From contig CP092863.1 of the NCBI GenBank assembly GCA_030710605.1, positions 121,384,203 to 121,448,202 of the forward strand: a DNA stretch of 64,000 bases, in the 5' to 3' direction. Below are positions 49,967 through 61,745 of the stretch, one piece after another. The notes below the pieces were generated by a model. The model did not search any database. It saw only the letters and a program-made list of their open reading frames with translations, and was not told the DNA's origin. This DNA is from Cordylochernes scorpioides. Lineage: Eukaryota > Arthropoda > Arachnida > Pseudoscorpiones > Chernetidae. The translations under genes and the position numbers were made by a program. Numbering within the stretch: the stretch's first letter is position 1; the number at the start of each line of letters is the position of its first letter.

Positions 49967-50999
49967 ATTATATTTGTTTATTCCAATATTTCGATCAGTT
50001 CAACACCTATCTTCTTCAAGGAATATGCAAATAGGAGATAGGGATTCTAGGAACATATTCTCTCCTTGAAGAATATGATTGTTGGCCTGATCGAAATATT
50101 GGAGTTGCCCATTAAAGATTAGTTGAAATATCATCAAAATCAACGAATAGTTGTTATATATACCGACAGATGGCGCAAGCCATCAGTAACTCTTAGTTAC
50201 ACGATCAGAAGATGCCTTTTTCTTAATTTTTAAATATCTCGTTATGAATAAATATACATAATGTGTATTCAACCATAAATAAATTCATAATTTTCCTATG
50301 AAAGCAACAACAACAAAAACCGAAGAAAAAAAAGATAAATTAAAAATTAAGTGAAAAAAAATATTTCTATAAATATAATATTGTAACAAAGTATTTATTA
50401 TATTTGATGTACTAATTATTAATTTAGATATTTATATTTTGCTACTCTGGAAACTACCCTCATTGTTTTTCTTGTATAATATAAAAAGGATGATTTTGTT
50501 TTTGCCTTATATAAATTGCTTTGTCATTCTGAAGTTTGTCTTTTCATAATTTTCTATGTTACAATATCAAACGATTAAAAAAAAAATTCTACCGCAGACG
50601 AGATCTTTTCAATAGCGTCTGCCTAAAAATGGTCAGGAAAAGGGGGCGCTGTGATCGACTGGTGTGACGTCACTCGGCTTGATGACGTCATTAAGACCGT
50701 GTACCCAGATGGCTTTTATCAACACGCCGGGCCAAGAAATATGATTCATTAAACCTTCGTTCTTTTCCCCGCAGGACCTTTATATAGCGTCGGATATATG
50801 CAACTATGTTATATGGCGCCGGATATATGCAACTATGTTATATGGCGCCGGATATATGCAACTATGCTATATGGTGACACTTTATTACATATGTCTTATA
50901 AAACTTATTTAATCTGTGTCGAGTATGATTTTAGGTTTTTCTATCTTGCATTTGTTTTGAAAACTATTCTATATTCAGCATTTTATAAATAATAATTAA
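49967..50999. other. right-arm non-coding DNA
   Basis: Mirror of 16,117-17,104. Includes a foldback half (50,140-50,222), empty sites for the pogo-like MITE (near 50,233) and the Helitron (near 50,990), CRE-like sites near 50,665-50,692, and three tandem 29-bp units at 50,791-50,878 where the left arm has one. Confidence 0.6.
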
Positions 51000-51312
51000 A
51001 ACCGCGGCTTCTGAGGAAATATTTCTTGCTTATTTACATATTATCTCAAGCTTTCGGGTATTATAAATCCTTCTTCAGGAGTATATACAGGTCAGATACT
51101 CCTGTAAAAGGATTTGTAAAAGTCGAAATATTGGGAAAATTTGTAAATAAAGCAAGAAACTTATTCTCGAAAACCGTTTTTTTTTTATAATTATTTATAT
51201 TTCAGAGGATTTCCATAGTGTACCCTTTTTACATATGTAGTCAATGATAGTAACCCGTCTCAGGAAATTATTGATTCACCTCATTCAATAGTTTCATAGC
51301 ATTACCTTTTTA
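51000..51312. other. right-arm non-coding DNA with hammerhead-like motif
   Basis: Mirror of 15,043-15,341. A minus-strand CTGAAGA...GAAAGCTT motif lies near 51,045-51,085. Empty site for the Copia element near 51,297. Confidence 0.5.
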
Positions 51313-51640
51313 CATACACTCATGGACACAACGAACGTAAGGAAGTGGAAAGTCTTTGATTCGGTGGTCATCTTTTTTTTTTTTCAAGGAGACAGAAGCA
51401 AATATTGTCCACACTCAGTTATCTTGTGTGTCTTCAATAAAGGTCACTGTAATATCTTTCAAAGTTATTGTCTCAATCTCGATATACATGATAAAATGTG
51501 CAAGTTCCTTAAGTTTTGTCCATGAGTGTATATTGGTTATCTCGTGTGTCTTCAATAAAAGTCACTGTAATATCTTTAAAAGTTATTGTCTCAATCTCGA
51601 TATACATGCTAAAATGTGCAAGTTCCTTATGTTTTGTCCA
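51313..51640 (+). repeat. 118-bp satellite array, about two units
   Basis: TIR-like start ACACTCATGGACACAAC, a poly-T stretch and two diverged units. Confidence 0.85.
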
Positions 51641-51644
51641 AATT

Positions 51645-52620
51645 ATAGAGACCCACCTCAGGAATTCATTCATTCACTTCATTCAATAGTTCCATATTGT
51701 AACCTTTTTACATATACAAATATATACATATACTTGTACATATATTTATATAGTCAAAGACCAACGTCTAGAAAATCTTGATTTATCTCATTCAATAATT
51801 CGACAGTTTTACCTTTTTACATATGTATAAAATGTGATAGAGACTCACGAATTTATTTATTCAATATTTCTATAATCTAACCTTTTTACATATGTAGCAA
51901 GTAATAGGTAACTCACTTTTGGAAATTCTTTATTCACCTCATTCAATAGTTCCATTATGTAACCTTTTAACATATATAGTCAAAGACCAAACCTTTAGAA
52001 ATTCTTGATTCACTTCATTCAATATTTCCATAATCTAACCTTTTTTACATATACACCTATCCCCCGATTTACACGGTAGATACGTTCCTGAGAAAAACGT
52101 GTAAATCGAGGGATAGGTGTATATTAAACTGTCAAATCTGAATAGGTGTTCGCCCCCTCATGAATCAGAGCCTCCCAATATTCTTTTCAACATAGGTAGT
52201 ATAGAGTAGAATATCGCATTTAGTATAGTGCGATAAAAACAAAAAAAAAAACTTATTTGGAAAACGGTGTAAAATCGAAAACGTGTAAAACAAGTACCGT
52301 GTAAATGATAAATAAACCATCTTTATGAATTGTTAATTCACCTCATTCAACAGTTCCATTATGTTACCTTTTTACATATGTAGTCAAGGACCAACCTCTA
52401 GAAATTCTTGATTTACCTCATTCAATAATTCGACAGTGTTACCTTTTTACATATGTAGAAAATGTGATAGAGACCCACCTCAGGAATTTATTTATTTACT
52501 TCATTCAATATTTACATAGTGTTACCTTTTACATATACAAGAACATACTTACATATACTCATATAACCAATGATAAATAAACCATCTTTACAAATTGTTA
52601 ATTTGCCACATTCAACAGTT
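51645..52620. repeat. higher-order satellite, right arm, interrupted by MITE
   Basis: Mirror of 9,986-11,040, with submonomers ending ACCTTTTTACATATG. A Tigger-like MITE (52,053-52,310) is present only in this arm. Confidence 0.75.
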
Positions 52621-53155
52621 CCATTAAAAACAGTCGTTTGAAATCAATCACAGGTCCAACAAGAAAGAAGGGTTACCTGCGCTATTTAAAAAACTCAATA
52701 TGAAGGAAGGCCTCCCAAGTTTTCCAATCCTCCAAAATTGGATCCGATTTTCTCCGATATTGGAACATTCGGTAACAGACATTTTGTCACCTCCCCTACA
52801 CCTGGGATATTAAACATCCAATTGGTAGCATCCTGATTCTTTATTTACATATTGGCATAATACAAACATTATTATTGAAATTGATAAGGCACACAATTTG
52901 GATTATAGATTATAAACACAAGGTAATAAGACCAAGTGTCCAAATCCTTTTTCATTCAAAAGAAATGTGCTACAATTAACAGAATGGAAGAAAGAGGAAA
53001 TATAAATGATATTTATAGATATGCTTTTAATTATATTAAAAAAGGGGTTTTTCCACTTTTTATTTTAAGAATAATGTTCTGTGTTTCTCAGATAGCTATC
53101 TTCTTCTTATCTGTTATCTTGTTTACACACTTGATAACAGTAACTATTTAAAATA
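52621..53155. other. right-arm non-coding DNA
   Basis: Mirror of 9,446-9,985. Short AT-rich ORFs only. Confidence 0.5.
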
Positions 53156-53189
53156 TGCTGTGGTAAAATTTCTCATTCAGTACTTTTGT

Positions 53190-53224
53190 CTGAAGATGGT
53201 AACAACGCTGTTACCGAAACGTCC
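53190..53224 (+). ncRNA. hammerhead-like motif with long stem II, right-arm copy
   Basis: CTGAAGA, extra U, the perfect hairpin GGTAACA/TGTTACC, GAAA at 53,216-53,219 and GTC at 53,221-53,223. The region also holds the empty site for the ORF1 insertion (near 53,165). Confidence 0.45.
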
Positions 53225-53299
53225 CACACTATTTATTTATTTGGATTTGGTATTATTAACTTGTGATTATTATTGAAAATAGAGCAATCCATAAATAAA

Positions 53300-53500
53300 T
53301 CTTTAATTAAAAATACATATATTGAATCAAAATATCATTTATTTTACTGATATTTCAGTTGGCTGAACGCCAACCGGTATGTGGCGCTGAGTTTGTGTAT
53401 ACAAAAATGTAATGCCTCGATAAAGGTTGGCGTTCAGCCAGCCGAAACATTGGCAAAATAAATCTTTTATTAAATCCAATATATGCCTTTTATTATCTAA
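53300..53500. repeat. palindromic element, short right-arm version
   Basis: Mirror of 8,310-8,525 with GGTTGGCGTTCAGCC arms. One arm ends CCAGCCGAAACATTGG. Confidence 0.55.
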
Positions 53501-53529
53501 TATATATATATATATGAAAAACAATAGAG

Positions 53530-53830
53530 TATTTCATGTGTTAAGCGTCTTTACGCAAATTTGGCCTTAAATACCCATTTCTTGATTTTTCGGGATGCCA
53601 TTAGGACCAAAAATATTTTTTGGTCGCAGTGGTTACAGCCTTCTCCACGCTGACGAGCGCCAAAAGCGCGAAACGCGTTCGTGGATGGCTTTTCTTGATT
53701 TATCAAGAAATTGGGTTGGCCAAATATCACGGAGCAAGCTAAATAAACGTTTAATTTATTTTTGCTCCACTAGATGGCGCTCTGCCATCTAAAAAGTACA
53801 TGTGCTCGTGGTCAGGAGATGCCTTCTTTA
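53530..53830. mobile_element. foldback-family element with hammerhead
   Basis: GGACCA/TGGTC stem-forming segment (53,604-53,624), then the hammerhead at 53,645-53,684, a TTCTTGATTTATCAAGAAA palindrome and an end containing AGATGGCGCTCTGCC. Related to 48,105-48,240 and 58,020-58,290. Confidence 0.6.
53645..53684 (+). ncRNA. hammerhead ribozyme motif with covarying stem II
   Basis: CCACG (53,645-53,649), CTGACGA (53,650-53,656), stem II GCGC (53,657-53,660) with GCGC (53,666-53,669), GAAA (53,670-53,673), stem III ACGCGT, triplet GTT (53,677-53,679), CGTGG (53,680-53,684). Relative to GGGC/GCCC in related copies, the stem II change is on both strands. GTT is a permitted but weaker triplet. Confidence 0.65.
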
Positions 53831-53880
53831 TTTTAATATACTGTATATACCTTCCTACCATTTGTACCATAGTACATAGT

Positions 53881-53911
<31 letters not shown>
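53881..53911 (+). repeat. poly-G tract, about 31 G
   Basis: Uninterrupted G-run just before the SINE head. Such runs are prone to sequencing and assembly error. Confidence 0.95.
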
Positions 53912-54208
53912 CGGTGGAAGGCTGGTTAAACCGTTTGGTTTTCGACCACTACGACCCGGGTTCAAATCCCGCATTGGACACTTTTTTCTGTTTAAAAAAA
54001 ATGCTCCAATGGCCCCCGATTCTTGCAAAAGTCCAACCCCACTAGCGAGTGCAAGTAACCAAACGGGGCTCTGGCACATTTGTAAGTGCAAAGTCGAACT
54101 GCTTTTCACATATGTAGACATGTGGTGCGCTTACAGTAAAAAGCAGTCGCTAACTACCCACCATGATTATCATGGCCTGTACCACGTGTACTAGGGATAA
54201 GCAAAAAA
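53912..54208 (+). mobile_element. tRNA-headed SINE
   Basis: Head with TGGTTAAACCGTTTGG, B box GGGTTCAAATCCC (53,958-53,970), conserved body and A-rich tail near 54,200. Not found at the corresponding left-arm position. Confidence 0.85.
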
Positions 54209-54381
54209 AAAACCATAGTTCTTATAAGTCGCACTCGCCTGTTGAAGGATTTTTACCCGAAAGCTTGCACGTATCCATCAATAAAAGAAACTCGTCTTCC
54301 TTCACCATGTTTTTCGTCTAATTTCAATCCAGGAATAATTCTTTATCTATATTTATAAATATTTTTATTATACACATTAGT

Positions 54382-54612
54382 GCGCCATCTGTTATCAAAA
54401 TACGAAACTATTATAGACGCGTATGATTCTTTTAAAAATAAAAACAATATATACTGCCCTTACTGGTAGATTCAACTGGCGAAACCGCTGGGAGGGTTCA
54501 CCACTGATGAGCCAGGCCCTCACATTAATTTTTCCATTGAAGTAAGGTCAGCAGATTTTTTTTTAATTTTTAAAAGAATCATACGCGTCTATAATAGTTT
54601 CGTATTTTGATA
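54382..54612. mobile_element. foldback element, CTGATGAGCC family (CTGGC/GCCAG variant)
   Basis: GCGCCATCTGTTATC start, ACTGGCGAAACCGCTGGG, hairpin, GCCAGG, and end TAGTTTCGTATTTTGATAA. The stem flanking the core is CTGGC/GCCAG. Mirror of the last copy in 7,390-7,890. Confidence 0.68.
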
Positions 54613-55019
54613 AATACTTCTATTGATTAAATTAGAAAGTTCTTCTAAAAACCTATTTAAATACCTTTCTCTCACACACTTTCTTTTATTTTATATATCA
54701 TAATAGAATATTATCTTAAGAAAATTACTCTCCATTTTTTAGAATTTTTCAAAATACAGCAGTAGAAGTAAACACATATGGAATTGCCAAAGTAAGTTTC
54801 AACAGCACATCAAGAAATAAAAATGTGCTTCGACAACATATTAACTGAAGGGAAAAACTCGAAATGAGTCTGGCAACAAAGTTGGAAAAAGGCGGGAAAA
54901 ATCAGACGAATGTTATAGATGGCGTCTGATGATTTTTAATAAAATAACCCATAAGATTATATACATTTCTATTCATTATATCTATTTATAATATCTATAT
55001 ATACAACATAAAGTTGCGG
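54613..55019. other. right-arm non-coding DNA
   Basis: Mirror of 5,306-5,722. Empty side for the EEP-bearing insertion near 54,620. CAGACG / CGTCTG hairpin near 54,903-54,928. Confidence 0.5.
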
Positions 55020-55240
55020 AAGAATGATATTCATGTATCCAAAAGGGTACCTCTCCCTTTATATATACATCAGAATAATTTACTATGTTTATAACCTTAG
55101 TAAAAAAAAACCTATTAATTATTACTTAAAACTTTACTCATTAACACTATTAAGGATTTTTACTAGATTGACAAATATAATGCATCGTTCTGATGAAAAT
55201 TTTAAAGGGAGAGGTACTTCTTTTGATACAGACCTATATG
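55020..55240. mobile_element. MITE with ends GTACCTCTCCCTTTA
   Basis: Mirror of 5,101-5,305. Inverted ends flank an AT-rich core. Confidence 0.6.
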
Positions 55241-55620
55241 TATATTGTGGCGAAGAAATATTTTATTTAAAACCACGTATGTTTCTTTTATACATAATAC
55301 AAACTTATACTGCCCTTACTGCGCTATAAGCCTATGTCCATAGTTTTCTTGAAAACCATTTCTGAGATTCCATCCTTCAGTGCTGCGTATATAAGCAGAA
55401 TCGTCCAATACAGTATTAGAGCTCTGAGAAGCGGTCTTGTGGATTAAATTGGCGAAACCGCTGGGAGGGTTCACCACTGATGAGCCAAGCCCTCTCAATA
55501 TATTTTTTCATCGCAGTAAGGACAGTAGAAGTTTGTATTATGTATAAAAGAAACATTTGTGCTCTTAAATCCTTTCATTTTATATGTATAGATGGCGCGT
55601 TATTGCTTTGTGTTAAATAT
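55241..55620. mobile_element. foldback element with permuted hammerhead-like core
   Basis: Plus-strand core at 55,430-55,488: AGCGGT-C, then TTGTG, TTGGC-GAAA-CCGCT, CACCA-CTGATGA-GCCAA. Stem I has one mismatch here; stems II and III are intact. Ends ATAGATGGCGCGTTATTGC. Confidence 0.65.
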
Positions 55621-55854
55621 TTTATTATTTAATTTAATATTATTTCAAAGAAAATATTCAACAGATATAAAAACATATATTACTCTGTATTTGTAAAATC
55701 ATCTTTAAAATATTTCTTTGCTTGCTTGTTCAAAATTCTCTAGCTGTAGATAGTCTTGCTGACTTGTTAATAATTGTCGGCTCGTCGCCGTGACGTCATC
55801 AATAAATACTTTCACATCTTAGGATATTCCAAGACTTGATTTCTACCCTACAAT

Positions 55855-56235
55855 ATAGAAAGGTATTGGTAGACGAGTGTTATAAACTGTCGATTATTCG
55901 ACACCCATGTTCAGGGATAAAATCCCGATTGGACACTTTTTTTCTTTTCTGATATAAAAAAATAAATCTTTATATGGCTCCCTGATTCTTGCAAAATTCT
56001 CATCTCCAGTGAATGCAAGTATTTAAACGGTGCTCTCTGGTACACTTGTAAGTGAAAAACTGCATTTTTCATGTGTAGATATGTGGTGTACTTACAATAA
56101 AAGCAGTTGCTTACTACCCACCATGATTATCTTGGTCTGTACCATGTGTTGACATGTGGTGTACTTACAATAAAATCAGTCGCTAACTACCCACCATGAA
56201 TATCATGGAGTACTTGGGATATGTACCACCTCTAA
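55855..56235 (+). mobile_element. diverged tRNA-headed SINE, right-arm copy
   Basis: Mirror of 3,580-3,960, with the duplicated body segment (ACCCACCATGA...ATCATGG twice). Confidence 0.6.
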
Positions 56236-57389
56236 TTTAGGAATGGCGTTGAAAACATGTACAAAATTTCATATTGAAGAATATCAGATCAAATATCATA
56301 TATATATATATATATTTGATATGTAATATATAACTTTCTATCGTCTTTTCTTATATATATATATATCTAGAAATAAATAATAAAAATATAACTAAATATA
56401 AACTAACAATATACTACTATAATGTTTATATGCGTATGCAAATTAAACATTATCATACTAATCTCTCCAAGGGAGAGAGAGAGAGATAGAAATAGGTGAA
56501 TAGGGGGAGATTTAATATAGGTGCAGACGATCTCTAGCGACAGACAGGTCAAACATCGTCTGCTAATGAAACTCTTGTCGAACACGCGGCTCATCCTGAT
56601 TGGATGGCCTACTGACCAATAGGATTGAAGCTTTTGTAATGGTAGCGAAAGGTATAGAAACACGGTTTATATATACGTTGAAATAATATATTTATTCCTC
56701 AAAATATCTTTATAAATTTAAATTTATAAAATTATTTTCTCTATTTGCATATTCTTTATTCAAATTTATATGTATTTATACCCTTATACTATTCAAATTA
56801 AAGTATGCATCAATAAAATTTTATGTATATTCGTCTTTTTAAGTTTCTATGTTCTTGAACAAGTTCTGATATTAAGTAACCTCATGTTTTTCTGTTTAAA
56901 GTTAATAAGTAAAAGGGAACTTTTACAACAAAGGTGATCAAATCATCTTGTTCTGGAGGCTCTGTTGTCTAGGATGACAAAGGATAAATCCAATAATTGG
57001 TCCAGTTTTACAGGGCTGTGTAAGAGAAGAAACGCTGAGAAAAGAGAGCCGTATGTAAATAAATATGTAAATGAAGGATGTATGTAAATAACTAACTCAT
57101 TTTTTTAACCAATAATACACCTGGGTGAATCTTGTGTAGGGCATAGGTTCCCAAAAAAGGATTATTGTTGTTGTATTCAGTAACGCCATACTTCTCTATC
57201 TTGAGGTCTTTATTTCTTCATAACTTCCCATCCAGTCCATCAGTTCTATTCCTTCTACTGTTCTCTTTTCATTTATTTTACCCTCCAGAACTTTCGTCAT
57301 CAGTTCAATTCCCAATTTACATATCTTCTATCGAATTCTTCAGTCATTTTCTCATTAACTTCAACAGTATATTTATGAAATTAATATAT
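56236..57389. other. right-arm non-coding DNA
   Basis: Mirror of 2,241-3,579. GCAGACGAT / ATCGTCTGC hairpin near 56,522-56,562. No gene. Confidence 0.5.
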
Positions 57390-57677
57390 GCACCTATCCC
57401 CGATTTACACGGTACTTGTTTTACACGTTTTCGCTTTTACACGGTTTTCCAAATAAGTTTTTTTTTGTTTTTATCGCACTATACTAAATGCTACTGTGAT
57501 TAAACACATTCGCTGTGTACACATCTCACGAGGAATCCCGAGCTTATGTGCTGAATTGCTGCACACGCACCCTGTGTCTGTATTTCTTCGCATAAAAATT
57601 TCGCGAACATTTTTAATTTTCGATTTACACGTTTTTCTCAGGAACGTATCTACCGTGTAAATCGGGGGATAGGTGTA
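57390..57677. mobile_element. Tigger-like MITE, full copy
   Basis: About 288 bp with ends CACCTATCCCCGATTTACAC and inverse. The most complete copy of the family in the window. Confidence 0.68.
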
Positions 57678-57859
57678 CATTATTATTCCAGGTGAATTAG
57701 TCCTCTAATACTGGTATGCATTCTCAAACATTCTTTGATGGGAGAGGCGACCCAGTTCTCTTTGGTTATAATCTTATATGAACGTTTCAATAGAACTAGT
57801 TTCAATCTCTCTCACACACCCAATCAGATTGCGTCCCATCATTATCGATATACAAGTAT

Positions 57860-58290
57860 ATACTTCTGGAATAATTAAAAATCAACGAGAATAGTTGATA
57901 TTTATTCCGATAGATGGCGCAAGCCATCAGCAACTTTCAGTTGCACGATAAAGAGATGCCTTTTTCTTAATTTATGCACCTTATCCCAGTACAACATCAC
58001 ATTTGTACTATTTTTTCACATTGTGTAGCGTCCTCACGCAATTGTGGCCTTAACTACCCGTTTCATGATTTTTCAGGATGCCTTAATGACCAATTTTTTT
58101 GGTCGTTGAGGTACAGCTTACACCACGCTGATGAGGGCCAACAGCCCGAAACACGTCAGTGGTTAGCCTTTCTTGATTAATCAAGAATGGGTATTTGGCC
58201 AATTCTGGAATAATTAAAAATCAACGAGAATAGTTGATATTTATTCCGATAGATGGCGCAAGCCATCAGCAACTTCCAGTTATAGATGGA
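57860..58290. mobile_element. foldback-family element with hammerhead, right arm only
   Basis: Two AGATGGCGCAAGCCATCAGC ends in the same orientation (57,910 and 58,250) bracket a segment with the hammerhead at 58,123-58,162. The left arm lacks this segment at about 1,920. Confidence 0.6.
58123..58162 (+). ncRNA. hammerhead ribozyme motif, stem I base mismatch
   Basis: CCACG (58,123-58,127), CTGATGA (58,128-58,134), GGGC/GCCC stem II, GAAA (58,148-58,151), stem III ACACGT, GTC (58,155-58,157), then AGTGG, giving CCAC/GTGG with a G-A mismatch beside the cleavage site. Core intact, activity uncertain. Confidence 0.58.
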
Positions 58291-58829
58291 AATTTTGCCG
58301 GGAGGAAATTGATCTAAAAAAGACCAGGGCTCCTCTCCCGTCAAATTAAAGGTCAATTTGGCCATAGATTTGATCCAGCCACTTTGCCAGCTAAACATCT
58401 TTTTGACAGATTGTGAAGATTCCATTTGATCCCTTGTGAATCTCATGGAATAAAGTCCGCTCTGTACTGACAAGGGCCATTAGCCCGAAACCATGTTCTC
58501 TAGGTGGACGTTTCTCAGTTTGCCAAAGCTGGTGTTGTGGTTTGTCACCGACCTGAGGCCGCTAGTTTGTGGAGATGGTCCATAAATGGCGTCTAGTTTT
58601 GACGTCTATTTTGATGGGAGAGGTACCCTGTGCTCCACCCTTGTCTTACATATCTATTTACCGATGACCTATTAGTAAATTTATCCGCCTATAGAAGACG
58701 TATACAATTTTAAGGATAAGTAAGTGTTATTCTCCATATCAGGATGGAGTTGGAGATTTATCCCGGTCTCTGCCTATCTCTCTCCTGGCTTAGCCGAAAT
58801 AGAGCGCGGTCAACCTTCGCCATGTTTGT
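58291..58829. other. right-arm non-coding DNA with degraded hammerhead
   Basis: Mirror of 1,388-1,957. At 58,461-58,506 the counterpart of the minus-strand hammerhead at 1,689-1,732 reads CTGACAA (core G lost), GTT in place of GTC and mismatched stem I, so it has decayed in this arm. Confidence 0.55.
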
Positions 58830-59225
58830 TTTTGTTGTTTTTTTTATCCCCTTGTGTAAATTAGTTCATGTTCCTCGAGCTGTTTTTATGAGGACGAGGC
58901 CCTGACCATCCTCGCGTCGGAAAAGTTACGGATCTACCGCCACTTTGTTCAGGTTGGGCTCGGTGGAGTGGAGGACCGCTGGAGGAGAGCACTCGCGCGC
59001 CGAGGATGCCTCCCTTCATCCTCTATCATATAACTTTTTATACATATTTTAATTTTCCTATTTATTATTATATTATTTTACTATTATAACTCTCTTTGAT
59101 TGTAAATATTGACAAGATGTCAATAAAAGTTGTTTTAATTGTCAATTGTCATGAACTCATGGAATGAACTCATTTACACAAGGGGATAAGAAACAACAAA
59201 AAACATGTCGGAAGGTGGACCAAGC
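58830..59225. mobile_element. foldback element with LINE tail, right-arm copy
   Basis: Mirror of 958-1,387. The LINE C-terminal fragment (plus, near 58,860-59,030) has a short deletion. Confidence 0.55.
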
Positions 59226-59321
59226 TCTAGACATCAAGTTGAGGTTTTCCTTTTCTAAGAGATAAGACTTCATAGTAAGGAATTTATCACATAATCCTCC
59301 AGTACTTTGGAATATAGAAAT

Positions 59322-60590
59322 ACACTCATGGATACAATTTAAGAAAGTAGACAGTCTTTGATGTAGACGGTCGTCTGTTTTTTTTTTTTTTTTGAACGAG
59401 ACAGAAATTGTTCACACTTGGTTATGTCGTGTTGTCTTAATTAAAGGTCACAGTAATATCTTTCAGAGTTATTGTCTCAATCCCGATATACATGCTGAAA
59501 GGTACAACTTCCTTAAGTTTTGTCCATGAGTGTATATTGGTTATCTCGTATGTCTTCAATAAAGGTCACTGTAATATCTTTCAGAGTTATTGTCTCAATC
59601 CCGATATACATGCTGAAAGGTACAACTTCCTTAAGTTTTGTCCATGAGTGTATATTGGTTATCTCGTGTGTCTTGAATAAAGGTCACTGTAATATCTTTC
59701 AGAGTTATTGTCTCAATCCCGATATACATGCTGAAAGGTACAACTTCCTTAAGTTTTGTCCATGAGTGTATATTGGTTATCTCGTGTGTCTTCAATAAAG
59801 GTCACAGTAATATCTTTCAGAGTTATTGTCTCAATCCCGATATACATGTTGAAAGGTACAACTTCCTTAAGTTTTGTCCATGAGTGTATATTGGTTATCT
59901 CGTGTGTCTTCAATAAAGGTCACTGTAATATCTTTCAGAGTTATTGTCTCAATCCCGATATACATGTTGAAAGGTACAACTTCCTTAAGTTTTGTCCATG
60001 AGTGTATATTGGTTATCTCGTGTGTCTTGAATAAAGGTCACTGTAATATCTTTCAGAGTTATTGTCTCAATCCCGATATACATGCTGAAAGGTACAACTT
60101 CCTTAAGTTTTGTCCATGAGTGTATATTGGTTATCTCGTGTGTCTTCAATAAAGGTCACAGTAATATCTTTCAGAGTTATTGTCTCAATCCCGATATACA
60201 TGCTGAAAGGTACAACTTCCTTAAGTTTTGTCCATGAGTGTATATTGGTTATCTCGTGTGTCTTCAATAAAGGTCACTGTAATATCTTTCAGAGTTATTG
60301 TCTCAATCCCGATATACATGCTGAAAGGTACAACTTCCTTAAGTTTTGTCCATGAGTGTATATTGGTTATCTCGTGTGTCTTCAATAAAGGTCACTGCAA
60401 TATCTTTCAGAGTTATTGTCTCAAATCCGATATACATGCTGAAAGGTACAACTTCCTTAAGTTTTGTCCATGGGTGTATATTGGTTATCTCGTATGTCTT
60501 CAATAAAAGTCACTGTAATATCTTTCATAGTTATTGTCTCAATCCCGATATACATGCTGAAAGGTACAACTTCCTTAAGTTTTGTCTCTA
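59322..60590 (+). repeat. 118-bp satellite array, ten units, outer right arm
   Basis: TIR-like start (ACACTCATGGATACAATTTA), poly-T, then ten units with ends at about 59,521, 59,639, 59,757 and so on to 60,583. Homology with the left arm cannot be followed further because the window starts inside the left array. Confidence 0.9.
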
Positions 60591-61060
60591 TGAATGGATA
60601 TATCTGGAATAAAGTAAAACTAATTTTATTAAATAGACACACGCGTATTATAAATTCAATATTTTAAATTCAAAATTATAAATTCAATAATACTTATCAA
60701 TGAAAATATAATATTTCTTCTTATATTTTATTTATAATTAATGTATTTAAAAATCAAGACTACGTGATAAATGAATACGAGAAAAGAGTGCTTTTTCGTG
60801 CTGCCATCTATCAACAGTGATTGTAACTAATTTACAATAGTGTCTCGCACAAAATTGTTTATTTGTTTGAAAACAAACACAAAGATGCTAGTGTGTAACA
60901 AACTTATTATAAAATATAATAATAATAATAATAAATATATTTTCACTTTTTTTTTTTAATTATAGGGGCTTTTAAAAAAAATTCCAATGTGAACCACATA
61001 ATTTATTCTTATTTTTTTTAATCAGAAATATTTGTCTTCTTCTTCTTCTTCTTTCTTATC
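60591..61060. other. AT-rich DNA outside the arms
   Basis: No gene. CTT microsatellite near 61,037-61,055. Confidence 0.5.
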
Positions 61061-61064
61061 TCCA

Positions 61065-61280
61065 CTCAATCACACTAAGGTATCAAGCTTGTAAAGCTTG
61101 AGATTTTTGATGGTGTCTGCCGGGGAAGAGTAGAGCTCATCAATGGATGAGTCAATACAGTCAATAATATGTCTTGGGGTTGCAGGTTGACACTTAGTAC
61201 ATAATGGGAAAACTCTGAAACCATTCTGTCATTGTCCGTAGATGACCAGACTTAAGTCTCGAAATCAAAGACTGTTGTTC
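61065..61280 (-). pseudogene. LINE ORF2 C-terminal remnant
   Basis: On the minus strand: LKSGHLRTMTEWFQSFP, then in a shifted frame CTKCQPATPRHIIDC, then IDELYSS. This is the Cys-His cluster pattern that follows RNase H in LINE ORF2. Frames are broken between the parts. Confidence 0.6.
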
Positions 61281-61449
61281 TCTTGGGAAGAGAAATATTT
61301 GTAAATGTACTTTATCAGAATTTCATACTCATTGTATATAGTGCACATTTCATGCTAAAAATAAATTTATAAAAACTAAAATATCGTTAATTTTGAATTT
61401 TAAAAATAGACCTAGATTTAAATCTGACAATACGATTTATTTTTTTTTA

Positions 61450-61745
61450 TTATTATCCCTAGTACACGTGGTACAAGCCATGATATTCATGATGGGTAGT
61501 TATCAACTGCTTTTATTTTAAAATGCACCACATATCTACACATGAGAAAAGCAGTTCAAATTTTTCACTTACAAATATTCCACAACCCCGTTTGGTTACT
61601 TGCACTCACTGGTGGGGTTGAACTTTTGCAAGAATCGGGGAACGTTGGAGCATTTTTTTTTTAACTAGAAAAAAAAAAACAATGCGGGATTTGATCACGG
61701 GTCGTAACAATCAAAAACCAACGGTTTATATCATCCTTCCACCCT
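61450..61745 (-). mobile_element. tRNA-headed SINE, decayed B box
   Basis: Same body as 34,222-34,540 (CATGATATTCATGATGGG, GGTTACTTGCACTCACTGG). The head B box is altered (CGGGATTTGATCACGG). Confidence 0.7.
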
